Of a stretch of DNA of 25,398 nt, positions 23,580 to 25,398 are shown one piece after another. Source of the stretch: an uncultured Ruminococcus sp. (GTDB lineage: Bacteria > Bacillota > Clostridia > Oscillospirales > Acutalibacteraceae); NCBI GenBank assembly GCA_902767175.1, contig CACXGH010000140.1, positions 1 to 25,398 on the forward strand, given 5' to 3'. The first letter of the stretch is position 1. Every line of letters starts with the position of its first letter. The position numbers and the translations under genes are program-made. Under the pieces are notes generated by a model. That model ran no database searches and had not been told where the DNA came from. It was given only the letters and a program-made list of their open reading frames with translations.

Positions 23580-25316
23580 TCATTGACGTGCCGGTCTTTT
23601 CATCTCTATTGTGCCAAGTTTATCCATTGACAGCGCTGACGCATCAATGAGACTGTCGATGTTTTCCATTTCGTTGGTTGTTGAAGGGATAGTTCCGTCA
23701 AGCTGTCCTGCTACACTTTCAGCTCTCAGCTCAGCAAAAAGCTTCAATGCTTCCGTACCAGACTTAAAGGCATCATAGCCGTCAAATGATGTTGTATCGG
23801 ATCTTACATAGCTGTCAATTACGGAGGTCACTTTATTGACTGTATTGTTAAAAAGTCCCGACTTAACATAGTTCTCTGCAATTTCCTTCAGATATGAATG
23901 ATATTTTTCGAGATATTCTGTATTTTCAAGCAGCTTTGATATTATAGGCCGTTTCTCGGCTGATACTCCTCTGAAAACGGTATCTATCGCATAATTCACG
24001 GCATCGGAAGAGCTTTCTGTACGGTATGTTCCAAAGGAAAGGTTATAATCCCAAGGAATCATAGACAGCTCACCATTATTCTCCGTAAGAATATAATTGT
24101 GACAGTTTGAAGAAAGGTAACTGTCAAGGTTTACAAGAAAGACATTGCAGGCAAGGTATCTGAGCACCTCATCGGTGTTTATATATTTTTCTATATCTTC
24201 CCCTTCGCTTATTCCTTTAAGTGAAGTGATAAGTCTTGTTTTATCCTCATCTGTCGGGTCAGTTATTGCATTTTCAAATATATTGTTATAACTGTCAAAT
24301 TTATCATCTGTATAAGCAAGGTCAACTCCGCCCTTTCCTCCGTCTGCATCTCCCCCACCCTGAGCCTCTCCGGGTCTCATTTTATCGGGTCTCTTTGGCA
24401 GCTGTCCGTCACTGCCGGGCGGCATCATGTTCTCGGGCATGGACGGCATTTGTCCGTCACTTCTGGGCGGCATCATGTTCTCGGGCATGGACGGCAGCTG
24501 TCCGTCACTGCCGGGCGGCATCATATTCTCAGGCATGGACGGCAGCTGTCCGTTATCAGGCATGGGCTGAAAATCATTATTGCCGTTATTATCGGCTAAA
24601 TCAAGTCCTTCGGGCTTATATGCCTCGACTTCATTATCCTCTCCGTAAATTCTGTTAAGAAAGCTCCCGCTTGTGTCCTCAAGTGCGAGGAAAAAGCCAT
24701 AATGCTCACCGTTGACCTTTATTTCCGCAAAAGTACAGAGAGAGCACGGTACGTTCATATATCTCATAAGCTCGTAGGACATATATTCCTTTAAATAGGT
24801 GCTGTCTGAGTAAATATTGTTCAGTACAAGCTTATTAAGCCCGTGACAGGTCTGACCGTCAACGTACTTTCCGAAGCTGATCTTGAGACTGTATCTTGTG
24901 CTCTCTTCCTGAACAAGCTGCTGCAGCGAAGTGTTACCCTTTGTTTTTATTCCTACATCGCTGTATGTTTCACCGTCTATATCGACATCACATTTTATCC
25001 ACGGCTTAGAGCCTGCATTGTCGATAAGGCTCTTCCATGTGCTTTCATCTGCTTTTATGTTGATTTGCAGAACATCTTTGCCAAAAACAGTGTCAGAGTA
25101 ATCTGCGGTCTTTTCTGCTGCTGTCTGCGCTGAGGTATCAGTTCCTTCATCGTTTTCCGAGCTTACGGAGGAGTTTTGGGCTGAAGATCTGCCCGATACT
25201 ATTTCATAGCTGCTTTCAGCAGTTATTGTCTTATGTTCCGTATTGCCGTTTGAGGAGCATCCGCTGCACCCGAGAGAAAGCAGCAGAAAAAGTGATAAAG
25301 CTGATATTTTTTTCAT
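23580..25316 (-). CDS. CotH-kinase family lipoprotein
   Basis: The 578-residue protein is set to start at ATG 25316 (MKKISALSLF), with AAAGGCGG upstream; an upstream frame extension lacks support. The N-terminus is a lipoprotein-like signal peptide (SLGCSGCSS; Cys17 or Cys20, lipobox imperfect), followed by a Ser-rich linker. CotH features are VDIDGETYSDVGIKTKGNTS (111-130), KLVLNN, CTFAEIKVNGEHYGFFLALE (194-213), a catalytic-type segment NLDSYLSSNCHNYIL (396-410) and the metal motif IPWDYNLSFG (420-429). CotH proteins are atypical protein kinases that phosphorylate spore-coat or surface proteins. A Pro/Met-rich linker of 16-residue repeats (~256-305) is inserted in the middle. Its target here is unknown. 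Confidence 0.92.
   Translation of the reverse strand: MKKISALSLFLLLSLGCSGCSSNGNTEHKTITAESSYEIVSGRSSAQNSSVSSENDEGTDTSAQTAAEKTADYSDTVFGKDVLQINIKADESTWKSLIDNAGSKPWIKCDVDIDGETYSDVGIKTKGNTSLQQLVQEESTRYSLKISFGKYVDGQTCHGLNKLVLNNIYSDSTYLKEYMSYELMRYMNVPCSLCTFAEIKVNGEHYGFFLALEDTSGSFLNRIYGEDNEVEAYKPEGLDLADNNGNNDFQPMPDNGQLPSMPENMMPPGSDGQLPSMPENMMPPRSDGQMPSMPENMMPPGSDGQLPKRPDKMRPGEAQGGGDADGGKGGVDLAYTDDKFDSYNNIFENAITDPTDEDKTRLITSLKGISEGEDIEKYINTDEVLRYLACNVFLVNLDSYLSSNCHNYILTENNGELSMIPWDYNLSFGTYRTESSSDAVNYAIDTVFRGVSAEKRPIISKLLENTEYLEKYHSYLKEIAENYVKSGLFNNTVNKVTSVIDSYVRSDTTSFDGYDAFKSGTEALKLFAELRAESVAGQLDGTIPSTTNEMENIDSLIDASALSMDKLGTIEMKRPARQ
24397..24555. repeat. 48-bp tandem repeat (3.3 copies) in the CotH-kinase gene
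   Basis: Units lie at 24397-24444, 24445-24492 and 24493-24540, then a partial unit at 24541-24555. They differ at only a few bases. Each encodes a 16-residue unit (GQLPSMPENMMPPGSD), keeping the frame. Copy number changes would lengthen or shorten the linker without disrupting the gene. Confidence 0.92.
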
Positions 25317-25327
25317 AATTATAAACC

Positions 25328-25344
25328 GCCTTTCTGCGAAAGGC
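25328..25344 (-). promoter_or_regulatory. Hairpin overlapping the CotH-kinase ribosome binding site
   Basis: On the minus strand GCCTTTC pairs perfectly with GAAAGGC (3-nt loop GCA). The second arm carries AAAGGC of the ribosome binding site, so the stem can hide it. Possible translational control, for instance temperature- or ligand-dependent; no riboswitch class is recognised. Confidence 0.45.
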
Positions 25345-25398
25345 ACCAATGGGGTTATGAAAAAGATGCCTTCGCCAAATATATTTGCTATAACAAGC

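Noticed and set aside
24397..24555. CRISPR-like array
   Set aside because: The units are contiguous coding repeats of 48 bp with no distinct spacers.
24236..24658. A 140-codon plus-strand frame with internal repeats
   Set aside because: The repeats are the complement of the CotH linker tandem repeat; no independent gene signals.

Overview
The window looks like chromosomal DNA of a low-to-mid GC gut Firmicute, most likely a Ruminococcus-type member of the Oscillospirales. The basis is AGGAGG-type ribosome binding sites, TTGACA-N17-TATAAT promoters, a T-box riboswitch, SipW-type signal peptidases, a CotH-kinase lipoprotein and a Ter gene cluster. This is a judgement from gene content and style; no database was searched. 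I see no rRNA, tRNA, CRISPR array, phage or transposase gene.

Layout. (1) Positions 1-3901, minus strand: two SipW-like (ER-type, Ser/His) signal peptidases, each with an acidic cytoplasmic tail, upstream of a large exported protein that carries a SipW/TasA-type signal sequence and runs off the left edge. A ~180-bp MITE-like repeat lies between the two peptidase genes. (2) 4135-6001, minus: a stand-alone TrpB2-type tryptophan synthase beta chain with its own promoter, a T-box leader whose specifier reads UGG (Trp), and a strong terminator. A second, inverted copy of the MITE-like repeat lies just upstream (6053-6237). (3) 6315-10989, plus: a four-gene operon of a PlsC-like acyltransferase, a GT8 glycosyltransferase, a GT8-PlsC fusion protein and a left-handed beta-helix acetyltransferase. 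It probably builds or decorates a glycolipid or surface glycan. (4) 10997-20414, minus: a Ter stress-response cluster. It starts from a consensus promoter with a PMCA-type Ca2+ ATPase and two TerD proteins. The biosynthetic module follows: ATP-grasp, PRTase-TRSP, StiP/PELOTA, HAD phosphatase and CitE-like C-C lyase. (5) 20502-23478, plus: a surface protein with a beta-helix-like region and seven ~91-residue Ig-like repeats. Its 5' end is abnormal: a perfect 33-bp inverted repeat sits where the signal peptide should be. (6) 23580-25316, minus: a CotH-kinase lipoprotein with a 48-bp tandem repeat in its linker.

How the parts work together. The two SipW peptidases probably process the adjacent exported protein. 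The Ter genes couple Ca2+ transport and Ca2+-binding TerD proteins to a predicted pathway for a nucleoside-like metabolite, as proposed for this family of clusters. The GT8/PlsC operon joins sugar transfer and acyl transfer, in one case within one polypeptide. The least explained items are the inverted MITE pair, the perfect hairpin at 20599-20671, the hairpin at 23513-23573, and the GT8-PlsC fusion.
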